A stretch of 64,000 nt of DNA, from the NCBI GenBank assembly GCA_946415705.1, contig CAMKTN010000002.1, positions 1 to 64,000 on the forward strand. The letters run 5' to 3'. Under the pieces are notes generated by a model that was given only the letters and a program-made list of their open reading frames with translations, had not been told where the DNA came from and ran no database searches. Both the position numbers and the translations under genes were made by a program. Source of the stretch: an uncultured Prevotellaceae bacterium (GTDB taxonomy: Bacteria > Bacteroidota > Bacteroidia > Bacteroidales > Bacteroidaceae). Of this stretch, positions 37,079 through 47,100 are shown in pieces (position 1 is the stretch's first letter; every line of letters starts with the position of its first letter).

Positions 37079-38426
37079 ATTTTGTGTAGTATTTGCGGTT
37101 GAGTTTGCCGTTGAAGGTGCGGTGGATGGAGGGGACGGTGTCGTAGAGGAGGGGGACCTTATAGGTCTCCAGGCGGTCGCGGAGGTAGAGGGCGAGGGCG
37201 CGCTTGTCGAGGGGGGTGCCGTCGTGGGTGACGACGAGGAGCTTGAGGGCCAGGCCCGTGATCTTATGCTCCACGGGGATGCAGATGCAGTCCTTGACGG
37301 CGGGATGCGAGAGGGCGGCGTCCTCGACTTCGGTGGGGGCTACCTTGAAGCCGCCGACGTTGATGACATCGTCCTCGCGGCCTGCGAGATGGAGCATGCC
37401 CTCGTCGTCGATGCGGCCGAGGTCGGAGGTGTAGAGGGTGCCGTCGCGCAGCACGGTGGCCGTACGTTCGGGATCGCCGATATAGCCGGTCATGAGGGTG
37501 TCGCCCTGACAGGCGATAGTGCCGGCGTCAGTGATGAAGAGATGGGAGTGAGGCATCGGGCGCCCGAGGCAGCCGGCTTGGCAGCGGCCGTCGTTGAAGT
37601 TGTAGGTGCTGATGATGCCGGTCTCGGTGGAGGCGTAGGTGTTGTAGAGGCGCGTGTGGGGCAGCAGGCGGCAGAGGGCTTGCATGTCGGCCTGCGAGAT
37701 GGCGGCGGCGCCGGTCTCGATGAAGTCCATGCGGTCGGCGAGCGCGGCGAGGCGGTCGGCGCTGAGCTGTATGAGAATGCGTATGCTGGCGGGCACGAGG
37801 AAGGTGGCGACCTTCGGCGCCGGGAAGTCGAAGGCGTCGAAGAAGCGGTTGATGTCCTTGATGCCATCGACGATGATGGCCGTAGCGCCCAGCATGAGGA
37901 CGGGGTAGAGTTTGGAGAGGCTGCCGATATGGTTGAGGGGGCCGTTGATGACGAAGGCGAGGTCGTGGCTGAAGCCCTGTCCGGCGATGAGGTTCTCGGC
38001 ATCGGCGAGGATGGTGCGATGGCTGATCATCACGCCCTTGGACTTGCCGGTGGTGCCGGTGGTGTAGAGGACGTCGGCGGTGCCTTCGGGGGCGGTATGG
38101 GCGCCCAGCTCCTGTGCGATGGCGGCGAAGATGGCCTCGGGTGTATCGCGCTCTAAGGGGGCTGCCACGCAGCCGAGGCGGTGGAGGGCGAAGTAATCGA
38201 CGATGAAGTCGATGGAGGGGGTGGCGCGGAGGCAGTGAACGGAGGCCCCACCCCCGCCCCCTCCCCCGTGAGGGAGGGGAGATGAAGAGCTAGCGCGCAA
38301 TTGAGCGGAACGGTCGTCAATGCGGCGGTTGAGCCCTGCATAGGTGCAATGCTCGTCGCCGCAGACGAGGGCGACTTTATCGGGGTAGCGCTGCGCGTGG
38401 AGGGATATGTAATCGGCGAGAATCAT
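37077..38426 (-). CDS. Acyl-activating AMP-binding ligase of the polyene cluster
   Basis: 449 aa, an ANL-superfamily adenylating enzyme on the short side. YTTGTTGKSKG (121-131) is the P-loop, YASTE and TSDLG are core motifs, GREDDVINVGGFKV is the hinge, and NGKLNRK has the catalytic Lys near the C-terminus. In aryl-polyene clusters this enzyme activates the aryl or acyl starter for loading on an ACP or CoA. Residues about 47-61 (SSSSPLPHGGGGGGGAS) are encoded by a palindromic arm (38244-38284) and break the N-terminal domain; function may survive because the insert lies in a surface-type loop (inference). Last gene of the operon; overlaps the upstream ACP by 4 nt. Confidence 0.88.
   Translation of the reverse strand: MILADYISLHAQRYPDKVALVCGDEHCTYAGLNRRIDDRSAQLRASSSSPLPHGGGGGGGASVHCLRATPSIDFIVDYFALHRLGCVAAPLERDTPEAIFAAIAQELGAHTAPEGTADVLYTTGTTGKSKGVMISHRTILADAENLIAGQGFSHDLAFVINGPLNHIGSLSKLYPVLMLGATAIIVDGIKDINRFFDAFDFPAPKVATFLVPASIRILIQLSADRLAALADRMDFIETGAAAISQADMQALCRLLPHTRLYNTYASTETGIISTYNFNDGRCQAGCLGRPMPHSHLFITDAGTIACQGDTLMTGYIGDPERTATVLRDGTLYTSDLGRIDDEGMLHLAGREDDVINVGGFKVAPTEVEDAALSHPAVKDCICIPVEHKITGLALKLLVVTHDGTPLDKRALALYLRDRLETYKVPLLYDTVPSIHRTFNGKLNRKYYTK
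38244..38284 (-). repeat. Palindromic arm inside the ligase gene
   Basis: On the minus strand it reads ATCTCCCCTCCCTCACGGGG then a G-rich tail. It is the only translated arm not in the L-P-S phase (here S-P-L-P-H-G). Confidence 0.8.
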
Positions 38427-38644
38427 GCGCGCAGTTTCCCCTCCACCATGGCGACGATGCTGTCGAGGGATTTGAGGTTCTTGGGGGTGGCGTCGGAGGC
38501 TTCGAGCTTGATGCCGAACTCATCGGCCAGCATCATGAGGATGGTGGTGACACCGAGGGAGTCGAGTTCACTGAAGAGGAAGTCGGAGTCGAAATCTACC
38601 AGAGGCAGGGCGTCCTCCAGCATCTTGCGTATTTTATCTTTCAT
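38423..38644 (-). CDS. Acyl carrier protein 1 of the polyene cluster
   Basis: 73 aa. FSELDSLGVTTILMML holds the phosphopantetheine serine (Ser29 in DSLG). Overlaps both neighbours by 4 nt (ATGA junctions), so ligase, ACP and acyltransferase are translationally coupled and probably form one functional module. Confidence 0.85.
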   Translation of the reverse strand: MKDKIRKMLEDALPLVDFDSDFLFSELDSLGVTTILMMLADEFGIKLEASDATPKNLKSLDSIVAMVEGKLRA

Positions 38645-39837
38645 TGTTGTTTGTTGATAAGGGGGTTAACGTAGATATGAAGCAGTATGTCGCGCATCTC
38701 GGCATAGGCGCTGGCATCGCTGATGCCTATGCCGCGCAGCTTGGTGATGTGCTGCTCGAAGGCGGCGCGCTGGTCAGCGGTGTAATGGGCGGCGTGCTCG
38801 GTGGTGCCGCGGAGGATGTCGAGGGCGATGTAGTTATTGGGCGCGAGCCGGTAGGCGCTGAGGATGCGCTGGTCGATGAGATGGGCGACGGAGCGGTGGA
38901 AGTCGGGGGTGAGGCCCTCGGGAGAACCCTCGGTTGAAACCGAGGGAGTGGTGGCTGCCGAGGGAGTGGTGGCTGCCCCGACCCCGCCCGCCTGGGCGAG
39001 GTCGGCGGGGGTGATGAGGGGGCAGAACTCGATGTGGACGGCACCCTTGGGTTGCATGATGCCGGTGAGGATGCTGTTGAGGTCCTCGCCCGGGCTCTTC
39101 ACGTACTTCGTGGTGCGGCCGAGGTAGAGCTCGCGTGCCTTGAGGAGGTCGCAGCTCTCCCATTCGTAGCTGATGCTGACGGGCACGATGTGCAGGTCAG
39201 CGAGGGCGCGGACGGGGTCCTTGGGGAGGCTCATGCCGAACATCTTGATGATGCCCTGGTCGGTGCGGTCGTCGCCGTCCTTAGTGCGGCCGTTGCGCTG
39301 CGCGATCCACACGCTCTGGTGCTTCTCGGTGATGCAGTAGCGGATGTACTCCGAGAGGTGCTTGGAGGACTGGTAGAACTCACGCGGTGTGCCGCCGCGC
39401 TCGACGCGGAACATCTTGTTGCATTTGCCGATGTCGATGACCAGTGGGGTGCTCATGAGGTTGGCGCCGAAGGTGATCTCCGAGGTCTCATGACCTTCGC
39501 GGTAGAGGGCATATTGCAGGAGGCAGGCATCCAGCATGATGTCGCGGTGGTTGCTCACGAAGAGGTAACGCTCCTGCGGGTCGAGGCGGTCGAGGCCGGC
39601 ATAGGTGAAGGACGTAGTGCTGCGGGCGATGGCCTGCTCGTTGACACACCGCATGACCTCCAGCTGGAAGTCGCGGATGGTGGTGAACTGGCGCAGGAGG
39701 GCTTTCACGTGGTCCAGGTCCTGACCGGGATAGACATACTGGGCCAGTAGCGGGAAGTGCTCGCTGTCGGCGATGCGCTGCATGGCAGCGGGTATCTCGG
39801 AGTCGTAGTAGGGACGGATGTCGTCGAAGTTGGTCAT
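38641..39837 (-). CDS. PlsC-type acyltransferase
   Basis: 398 aa. The acyltransferase site is NHRDIMLDA (a variant of NHxxxxD), with QRNGRTKDG as the phosphate-binding block, resembling glycerol-3-phosphate/lysophosphatidate acyltransferases. In this cluster it may attach the polyene chain to a glycerol or other polar head. The segment AATTPSAATTPSVSTEGSPE, about 100 residues from the C-terminus, is encoded by a copy of the second hairpin repeat family (38927-38978) and is not part of the fold. Confidence 0.85.
   Translation of the reverse strand: MTNFDDIRPYYDSEIPAAMQRIADSEHFPLLAQYVYPGQDLDHVKALLRQFTTIRDFQLEVMRCVNEQAIARSTTSFTYAGLDRLDPQERYLFVSNHRDIMLDACLLQYALYREGHETSEITFGANLMSTPLVIDIGKCNKMFRVERGGTPREFYQSSKHLSEYIRYCITEKHQSVWIAQRNGRTKDGDDRTDQGIIKMFGMSLPKDPVRALADLHIVPVSISYEWESCDLLKARELYLGRTTKYVKSPGEDLNSILTGIMQPKGAVHIEFCPLITPADLAQAGGVGAATTPSAATTPSVSTEGSPEGLTPDFHRSVAHLIDQRILSAYRLAPNNYIALDILRGTTEHAAHYTADQRAAFEQHITKLRGIGISDASAYAEMRDILLHIYVNPLINKQQ
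38927..38978 (-). repeat. Coding hairpin repeat, copy A (acyltransferase)
   Basis: Plus strand CCCTCGGTTGAAACCGAGGG (38927-38946) followed by AGTGGTGGCTGC and a second CGAGGGAGTGGTGGCTGC unit. Read on the minus strand in the gene frame it encodes AATTPSAATTPSVSTEG. Confidence 0.9.
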
Positions 39838-39885
39838 GGGGCTTATAAGACTTATAGGGCTTATGGGGCTAATAGGGCTAATGGG

Positions 39886-40860
39886 TTATGGGATGAGGGT
39901 GGCTTGGAGCCAGGCGAGGAAGGTCTGTTGCCAGTGGGCGGTCTCGGCGGAGAACTTACGGCTGTCGCCACCGAAGCCGTGGCCTCCCACGCGGTATTGG
40001 GTGTAGAGATGGGGAATGCCGCGGGCGGTGAGGGCGCTGTCCAGCAGGACGCTGTTCTGCCACTGCACGATGGGGTCATCGACGCAGTTGAGGAGGAAGA
40101 CGGGCGGGCAGTCGGCAGGGACATGCATCTCCAGGGACATGGAGTCGCGCATGGCCTGACGGCGCTTGCCGTATTCGCCGAGGAGGGCGCGGCGGCTGCG
40201 CTTGTGGACATAGGGCGGCTGCATGGTCACGACGGGGTAGATGGGTGCCACGAAGTCGGGGCGCAGGCTGACGGTATGCGTGATGCCGAGGGGGGCGAGG
40301 AAATCCGTGGCGGCATAGGCGGCAGCACTCATGACGAGGTGGCCGCCCGCCGAGAAGCCCATCGCGCCGAGGCGGGAGGGGTCGATGTGGAAGCTGTCGG
40401 CGTGCTCGCGGAGGTATTGGATGGCGCGCTGGATGTCGCAGAGGGCATCGGGGTGGCGGTGGCCGCGGCTGATGAGGCGGGAGTGGGTGATATAAGGAAC
40501 GATGCCCTGCACGCGGTATTTGAGGACGAAGGCGGCGATGCCGTTGTCGCGGAGCCATTCGGCGACGCGGATGCCCTCAGCCTCGTAGTCATGCCAGCAG
40601 TAGCTGCCGCCGGGGCAGACGATGATGGCGGGGGAGGGGGAGGGGCCCTCGGTTGAAACCGAGGGAGTGGTGGCTGCCGAGGGAGTGGTGGCTGGGAGGA
40701 AGGGGGCGAGGGTGACGGAGGAAGCGCGGACAGGGGTGCCGGCCCAGAGGGGGATACCCTCGGTTGAAACCGAGGGAGTGGTGGCTGCGGAGGGAGTGGT
40801 GGCAGGCGAGGTCACGGAAGCCACGAGGAGGGCAAGGATGAGAAGGAGGCGAAAGGGCAT
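39886..40860 (-). CDS. Secreted alpha/beta hydrolase
   Basis: 324 aa. Signal peptide MPFRLLLILALLVASVTSPA. Alpha/beta hydrolase of the acetyl-esterase type: IVCPGGSYCWHDYEAEG (oxyanion region), GAMGFSAGGHLVMS (nucleophile Ser), NCVDDPIVQW (acid Asp) and YRVGGHGFG (His). Two copies of the coding hairpin repeat (40646-40694 and 40757-40805) sit between the signal peptide and the first strand and give a low-complexity Thr/Pro/Ala/Ser linker of about 60 residues. Possibly hydrolyses an ester on the finished lipid or its carrier; substrate unknown. 48 nt upstream of the acyltransferase. Confidence 0.85.
   Translation of the reverse strand: MPFRLLLILALLVASVTSPATTPSAATTPSVSTEGIPLWAGTPVRASSVTLAPFLPATTPSAATTPSVSTEGPSPSPAIIVCPGGSYCWHDYEAEGIRVAEWLRDNGIAAFVLKYRVQGIVPYITHSRLISRGHRHPDALCDIQRAIQYLREHADSFHIDPSRLGAMGFSAGGHLVMSAAAYAATDFLAPLGITHTVSLRPDFVAPIYPVVTMQPPYVHKRSRRALLGEYGKRRQAMRDSMSLEMHVPADCPPVFLLNCVDDPIVQWQNSVLLDSALTARGIPHLYTQYRVGGHGFGGDSRKFSAETAHWQQTFLAWLQATLIP
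40646..40694 (-). repeat. Coding hairpin repeat, copy B (hydrolase)
   Basis: Same 20-nt hairpin as copy A (40646-40665) and the same tandem tail AGTGGTGGCTG. Translated ATTPSAATTPSVSTEG. Confidence 0.9.
40757..40805 (-). repeat. Coding hairpin repeat, copy C (hydrolase)
   Basis: Same hairpin (40757-40776) and tail, close to the signal-peptide cleavage site. Translated ATTPSAATTPSVSTEG. Confidence 0.9.
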
Positions 40861-40917
40861 TTATAATTGAAAATTGAAAATTGAGAATTGAAAATTAAGA
40901 ATTGAGAACTTTGAGCA
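40861..40917. repeat. AATTGAAAATTGAGAATT array between hydrolase and oxidoreductase genes
   Basis: About 55 bases of simple sequence, followed by about 60 bases with no gene. It is the largest non-coding gap in this half of the operon. Confidence 0.7.
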
Positions 40918-40981
40918 GCGAGAGCCGACAAGCTTGCTTGACTGGCTGAGTCGTGACAAAAGTCAACGAAGTTAATTAAAA

Positions 40982-42586
40982 TTAAGAATGGGCTGCATGG
41001 GCGTTGATTTTGTTGATGATGGTGTTGGTGCCGAAGATGACTTCGGCGGTGTTGATGGCGGTGAGGGGGACGCCGCAGATGCCGTGGAGGTTCACGCACT
41101 GGCCCGAGAGCAGCAGGTTGGGGATCTTGGTGACGGGCATCACCATCGTGCGGGCGGGGTCGTGGGCATCTTTCTGGTAGCCGTAGAGGGCGCCACAGGG
41201 GGAACCGTAGTAGTCGCGGATGGTGAGGGGCGAGGCGGCGATATAGGTCTGCACCTTGTCGCGGAAGCCCGGGTAGAGCTTTTCCATCTTATCGATGATG
41301 CGCTCGGCCAGGCGGCGCTTCCAGGCCTCGTAGTCGGCACCGCGATGTCCCACGCGTGTGTCGGCCCACTGTGCCACCTGCGCCCACGGCATAATGCAGT
41401 TGACGGTCATGCGCTGCGCCCACGGCCCCTGGTCTTCTGTCGGCGGGGTGATATACATCATGCCGCGGGGCCAGGTGGCGTCGTCGTAGTCGCCGTGGCT
41501 CCAGACGAGGCCGTAGTCGTCCTGCAGGTAGCAGGTGTGGTTGATATAGGGGAAGCTCTCGGGCTTGAAGACGATATACAGGATAAAGGCGGAATAGGTG
41601 AGGGGTGCCTCGCTGAGGCGGGTGATGTAGGCCTTGGACAGGGCGCCTTCGGGAAGCAGGTCGAAGAGCTGCTGGGGGTGCAGGGTGTTGATGACATAGT
41701 CCGCCGTGAAGCGCTTGCCCTGGGCGGTCACGACGGCGGTGGCGCGCTTGTCCTCGACCTCCACGGCGGTGACGGCATCGCCGCTGATGACGCGGCCGCC
41801 GTGCTCGGTGATGACACGTGCCAGCTCCTCGGCCATGTGCTGGCTGCGCCCGATGAAATGGAACTGTCCCTTGATGTAGAGGACGTTGATGAGGGCGTGG
41901 ATGTAGGCGGGTGTCTGATGGCGCACACCGCCGTACATGGGATTCATATAAGCCAGCAGGTCCTGCAGGCGCGGGTCGCTGACGAAGCCGGCGATGAACT
42001 CATCGACAGGTTGCATGAAGCGGTCGGAGTGGACCTTGAAGAAGTTGTCCGTGGGGCGCAGGTTGAAGAAATCCACTTCGTCGGCGATCTGATAGAGGGC
42101 CTCCACGTAAGCGACGATGCCGTCGCTCTCGGCGGGGAAGTAGCGGCAGAGGGCCTCGGTGAAGGGGGCGCGGCCTTGGGGGATGCGGTAGGTGATGGAG
42201 CCCGCCGATGAATCGGCGGGAGTGGTGGCAGGGGCGGCAGAGGCGGGAGTGGTGGCAGGGACGGCAGAGGCGGGAGTGGTGGTTGGGGCGGGAGTGGGGG
42301 AGAGATAGGTGATCTGGTCCATGCAGTCGGTGTCGCTGCGCTTGAGGCGGAGACGGTCCAGGATGCCGATGTAGTCGAAGATGCGATAGACGGTGTCGCC
42401 CTCGTTGAAACCGCCTAAAATGTGCATCCCTGTCTCGAAATCGATGCCATCCCGGCGGAAGCTCTGCAGGCCGCCGCCGATGTGGTGGTTCTTCTCGATG
42501 ACGGTGACGTCCATACCTTCGCGCGCCAACAACGCCCCCGTTGTCAGACCGCCGAAACCGCCTCCGATGATAATTGCACTTTTCAT
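40982..42586 (-). CDS. Phytoene-desaturase-like FAD oxidoreductase 1
   Basis: 534 aa. N-terminal GxGxxG FAD site (IIIGGGFGGLTTGALLAREG), ENHHIGGGLQSF-like second motif, and a C-terminal NLLLSGQCVNLHGICG motif typical of carotenoid desaturases/isomerases (CrtI/CrtO family). Likely acts on a polyunsaturated chain, as a desaturase or isomerase. Residues about 101-130 (PTPAPTTTPASAVPATTPAS...) include a copy of the hairpin repeat (42201-42220) and tandem TTPA units, inserted between the FAD domain and the substrate domain. The ATGA at 42583 overlaps the next upstream gene. Confidence 0.85.
   Translation of the reverse strand: MKSAIIIGGGFGGLTTGALLAREGMDVTVIEKNHHIGGGLQSFRRDGIDFETGMHILGGFNEGDTVYRIFDYIGILDRLRLKRSDTDCMDQITYLSPTPAPTTTPASAVPATTPASAAPATTPADSSAGSITYRIPQGRAPFTEALCRYFPAESDGIVAYVEALYQIADEVDFFNLRPTDNFFKVHSDRFMQPVDEFIAGFVSDPRLQDLLAYMNPMYGGVRHQTPAYIHALINVLYIKGQFHFIGRSQHMAEELARVITEHGGRVISGDAVTAVEVEDKRATAVVTAQGKRFTADYVINTLHPQQLFDLLPEGALSKAYITRLSEAPLTYSAFILYIVFKPESFPYINHTCYLQDDYGLVWSHGDYDDATWPRGMMYITPPTEDQGPWAQRMTVNCIMPWAQVAQWADTRVGHRGADYEAWKRRLAERIIDKMEKLYPGFRDKVQTYIAASPLTIRDYYGSPCGALYGYQKDAHDPARTMVMPVTKIPNLLLSGQCVNLHGICGVPLTAINTAEVIFGTNTIINKINAHAAHS
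42201..42303 (-). repeat. Coding hairpin repeat, copy D (oxidoreductase), with expanded tail
   Basis: CCCGCCGATGAATCGGCGGG hairpin at 42201-42220, then AGTGGTGGCAGG and three degenerate GGCGGGAGTGGTGG units. The stem differs from copies A-C but stays fully paired. Translated TTPADSSAG at the hairpin. Confidence 0.9.
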
Positions 42587-44076
42587 TGATTTGCCGCTTT
42601 TATTTTGTCGTAGATATATGCTGTGCCGAGGATGTCAGAGCTGGTGACGATAGAGCCCACGAGGACACCGAGGATGCCGTGGGAGTTGATGTTCTGTCCG
42701 GTGAGATAGAGGCCCGGGAGCTTCGTGCGCTGCGGCACATGGCAGGACACACCGAGGGTAATGTCTCGGGCGATGCCATAGGCGCTGCCCTCGGGCGTTC
42801 CCGTGTAGTCGAGATAGGTGAGAGGCGTGGAGGTGTAGTAGTGAGCGATGCTGTCGCGCAGGCCTGGGAGGTCGTGTTCCACGACGTCCAGCAGGCGCTC
42901 TGCACGCTGCCGCTTGAACGCCTCGTAGTCGGCACCGCGGTGTCCGATGGCGGTGCCCAGCCACGGCTGCATCTCCTCGAAACGCATATAGCTGAGGATG
43001 ACGCCCGCCTTGGCGTAGCGCGGCTGCGACTTGTGGCAGAAATGCATATAGAGATAGCCGCGCGGCCAGTCAGCGAGGGTGTAGTCCTCGCAGTCCCAAG
43101 GAGACGAAGCAGGGTAGCCGTAGTAGTTGCTGTTCATGTAGGGCATCGCGCTCTCCTTGAAGTCGAGATAGACGGCGAAGATGCCGATGGTGTTGGGCAG
43201 CTGCTGCATGCGTTGGCGGAAGGCCTTGCGGATGAGCGGGCTGTCGGTCATCGCCAGCGTAGGCACGGGGTGGATGGCGCTGATGACCATGTCGGCGGGG
43301 AAGAAGCGGCCATCGGTCGTGGAGACACCCGTGACGTGGTCGTCGGAGGCGTGTATCTTGTTGACCTTGGTTCGTGTGAGGACGCTGCCGCCATAGCGCT
43401 CCAATGTCTTCTGGAGCGAGAGGCCGATGGCATCGCTGCCGCCCACGACACGGAAGCTGCTCTGGTTGTAGAAATCCACGATGAAGGCATGGGTGGAGAA
43501 GGGTGTGCGACCGTAGCGGGCGGCATAAAGGGGCAGGTTGCCGACCAGCACCTGGCGGAGACGTTCGTCGGTGACGAGGCCCTCGATGACCTCGTTGATG
43601 CTGCGCAGCTGGTATTCCGTGCTGATGGCGCTGTCGGCATTCTTCAGGCTGAGCGTGTGGAGGCTCGACGCGTTGGCTACGCGCTCCACGCAGTCCATAT
43701 ATTTCACGATTCCATCGTGCTCATGGGGGAAGTACTCCGTCATCTGGCGGATGAAGGCCTCGCGCCCGTTCGGGAAGCGGTATTCCTCATCCCCGATGCG
43801 CACGATGTCATATGCCTCGCGGTCCAGTTCACCCAGTTGTATGTCATCCGTCACGCCCAGGAAGCGCAGCAGGCGGTCTAGGGTCTGGCCGTGGCGCGCG
43901 CTGCCGATGAAATGCATGCCGGTCTCAAACTTCACGCCGCGTCGCGTGAAGCACTGCAGGCAACCGCCAATCTGGGCTTCTTGTTCCAGAATGGTCACCG
44001 CATAGCCCTCACGGGCGAGAATCACTCCCGTGGAAAGGCCGCCGAGGCCACTGCCTATGATGATACAACGATGCAC
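42583..44076 (-). CDS. Phytoene-desaturase-like FAD oxidoreductase 2
   Basis: 497 aa from GTG 44076 (no upstream ATG). FAD site IIIGSGLGGLSTGVILAREG and C-terminal GLYLTGQNINSHGILGV motif. Paralogue of the downstream enzyme; the pair is coupled by a 4-nt overlap. Probably two related desaturation or isomerisation steps on the same chain, or one heterodimer. It has no repeat insertion, unlike its neighbour. Confidence 0.87.
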   Translation of the reverse strand: MHRCIIIGSGLGGLSTGVILAREGYAVTILEQEAQIGGCLQCFTRRGVKFETGMHFIGSARHGQTLDRLLRFLGVTDDIQLGELDREAYDIVRIGDEEYRFPNGREAFIRQMTEYFPHEHDGIVKYMDCVERVANASSLHTLSLKNADSAISTEYQLRSINEVIEGLVTDERLRQVLVGNLPLYAARYGRTPFSTHAFIVDFYNQSSFRVVGGSDAIGLSLQKTLERYGGSVLTRTKVNKIHASDDHVTGVSTTDGRFFPADMVISAIHPVPTLAMTDSPLIRKAFRQRMQQLPNTIGIFAVYLDFKESAMPYMNSNYYGYPASSPWDCEDYTLADWPRGYLYMHFCHKSQPRYAKAGVILSYMRFEEMQPWLGTAIGHRGADYEAFKRQRAERLLDVVEHDLPGLRDSIAHYYTSTPLTYLDYTGTPEGSAYGIARDITLGVSCHVPQRTKLPGLYLTGQNINSHGILGVLVGSIVTSSDILGTAYIYDKIKAANQ

Positions 44077-44158
44077 GATTGAGGATTGATGATTGATGAA
44101 TGATGAATGATGATTGATGAATCCCCTAAACTTTAAACTTTAAACTTTAAACCTTCAA
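44077..44158. repeat. GATTGATGAATG / AACTTTAAACTTTAAA array
   Basis: Two simple-sequence blocks between oxidoreductase 2 and the exporter gene; the exporter stop codon (44147) lies inside the second. Confidence 0.7.
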
Positions 44159-47100
44159 CTTCTCGAACCTCAAGTTCGAGAGCCGAATATTTATATTCCT
44201 TGCCACGGCGAGCTTCTCAGGGTCGGGGTCTGTGGCGATGACTTGCACGTCGCGGTGCACGAGGGCAAAGACGAAGGCTTCCTCGCCCTGCCCGCAATGG
44301 GGGATTCTGTATTCGGTGCCGCCCGTCCACTGGTCGATGGCGGCGGCGTTGGCGAGGATCTCGTTGAGGCGGCGGTTCGCCTCGCGCTCCACGCTGCGCA
44401 CCTTATATTTATATTGATAACGCACGTAGGGCACCACGGCTTCCACGGTGCAGAACTTCTGCCGCAGCTCGGCGTAGTGGCGCACGAAGAGCTGGTGCAC
44501 GAGACGGGTGGTCTCGCGGGGCGTGGTGCCCCAGGCGGTATCGTTAGTGGCGAAGCGCTGTCCGATTTCCAGGTGCATCTTTCCGCGCCGGAAGACGAGT
44601 TCATCTTTGGGCAGGACGTCACCAAGACCCACGAGGAAGATGGGGAGGATGTCGAGGCCGTAGGCCTTGGCGAGATGGAACGCGCCCTGATGGAAGCGGT
44701 GAATCTCGCGGTCCTTGGAGCGGGTGCCCTCGGGGAAGACAATGATGCTGTAGCCACGACGGATGAGGCTCTCGAGGTGCGGCTGGCTCTGCTCGTAGCC
44801 TTCAGAGATGGGGTAGAACTCGGCGGCGCGCAGGATGAGGCTGTAGAGCGGGTTGTTCCATACCCATTTCTTCGTGAGGATCACCACCTTGGGGGTGAGG
44901 CTGAGGACAGCCATCAGGTCGAGTTGCGACTGGTGGTTGCACACGATGATGGCGGGCCGCTCGAAGGTCTCGCCGTGCGGGTTGTGTACGGTGAACGTGG
45001 TGCCGGGGATGTGGCTGATGTTGAAGTGAGAGACGGCACGCAGGGTCTTGTGGAAGCGCAGGCGGCGTGCCTCGGTATAGCGGCCCAGATGGCTGTAGAT
45101 GAAGGCGAAGGGCTGATATATGAGGCCGCCGGCGAGATAGAAGGCAGAGCAGAAGACGGTGATGAGGAAGCGCTCCATCGTGAGGGGCACCTCGCGCAGC
45201 TGTCCGTGTTCATGGGTCATCCAACGGAACACCAGCGGCGGCAGGTAGAAAGCCATCAGCACCACAGTAAACATACCGATGATGACCACCTGCGCCAGCG
45301 AACGCATGGCGGGATGCTGGGCGAAGATGAGGGTGCCGATGCCGATGAACATGATAATGGCAGACAGCGCCACACTCTCCTTGTAGCTGCGCAGGACAGG
45401 ACGGCCATAGGTGCGTTCGTAGATGAGGCCGTCGGTCATGAAGATGGTGTAGTCATCGCCCTGACCGAAGATGAAGGTGGCCAGGATGATGTTGACGATA
45501 TTGAACTGGATGCCGTAGAGCTGCATGATGCCCAGGATCCATATCCACCCTACGGCGAGGGGGAGGAAGGAGAGCAGGCTGAGCTCGATGCTGCCGAAGG
45601 AGAGCCAGAGGAAGAAGAACACCACAAAACTGCAGACGAAGCCGATGTAGTTGAAGTCATCGGAGAGTGTCGTGGCCAGCGTGCTCTGTAGGTCGCGGCT
45701 GTCGAAGAGGAAGCCTTGCTCGTGGAGGCGCTGGCGCCACAGCACTTTGTCGTTGTCTGACATGGCGACGCTGTCCTGGACGTAGCTGATGACGCGTGCA
45801 GGCTGTTGCTCGGCGGTGAGGATATATTGTCCGCCCACGACCTCGGCGATGGGGGCGAAGGCTTCGATGGGCTGGGGTGTCCAGGTCTCGTCGAGCATCG
45901 TCAGGAACGGCGCGAAGGCCTGCGCGGAGAAGCCTTGGCGCTGACCCTCAGCGAGGAGGGCGGTGCGCAGTGTCTCGCCGTGTTTGGCGAGGAGGCGCTG
46001 CCATCTCTCGATGGCGCGCTGCTGACTGGCCTGGGAGGGGATGAGGTGCTGCAGGCTCTTGACGGCGAGGCCCGCAGCCCGCAGGCTGTCGGCCATCTCC
46101 TCGGCGCTTTGCAGGGCTGCATCCACATCGTCCTTCTCTGCCACCGCCAGCACACCTGTGGCACCAGCGGACTCCAGTCCGATGTTCAGCAGGGACAGGT
46201 TCTCGCGCTGCTCCTCGGTCATGTAGTTGATGTGCTGCATGTTCGTGTCGAAGGTCGTCTGCAGGCTGAGGTAGAAGAAGAGAGCGGTTAAAAGAAGGAG
46301 AAGAGGAAGACCCACCCCCCTGCCCCTCCCTGTGAGGGAGGGGAGTGAATACTTTTGACTAGTCGCTTCTTTTATAGAAAGGGGCTGGGGGGAATTACTC
46401 TTAATGAGGACGGGTAGGAAGACCAGCACGAAGAAGATGGTGGCCATCAACACGAGGGCGCCGAGGATGCCGAGGTCGCGCATGGCCTCGGAGTCCATCC
46501 ATGCCAGGCAGGCGAAGGCACTCACGGTGGTGATGTTACCCGTCAGCAGGGGAGGCACCATGTCTGCGAGCGCCTTGCGGCGGTCGGGTTCGTGGCGCGT
46601 GTGGTCGAGGAAGTGCAGGGGGTAGTTGGCTGCGATGCCGATGAGCACGGAGCCGGTGCCCAGCACGATGACCGACAGCTCATCGCGGTAGAAGCCCATG
46701 ATGGCGATGGCGATGGCGTAGCCGGTGGCGATGGACAGCACCATCCATGCGATGTCGCCGATGCGGCGGAAGCGCAGCCACAGGATGAGTCCGATGAGGA
46801 TGATGCTGATGGTGCCGGCCAGGATGCCGTCGGCCTTGATGCGGTCGGCGTTGGTCACGGCGATGAGCGGCGCGCCCACGGCTGTCATGCGGATGGCGGG
46901 ATGCGCCTGTTGCAGGCTATCGATGGCCTCGTCCAAGAGGGCGGCGAGCAGGCGGTTGTTGCCGCTCTCGCTGCTGCCGAAGGGGCTGGTGACGAAGCCG
47001 ATGCCTGCCTGGTGGTCGGGGGTGAAGATGATGCCGTCCTCCACGACATAGTCCATGCCGTCGCGCAGGGCGTTCAGGCGGGCCAGCACGGGGCTGAAGA

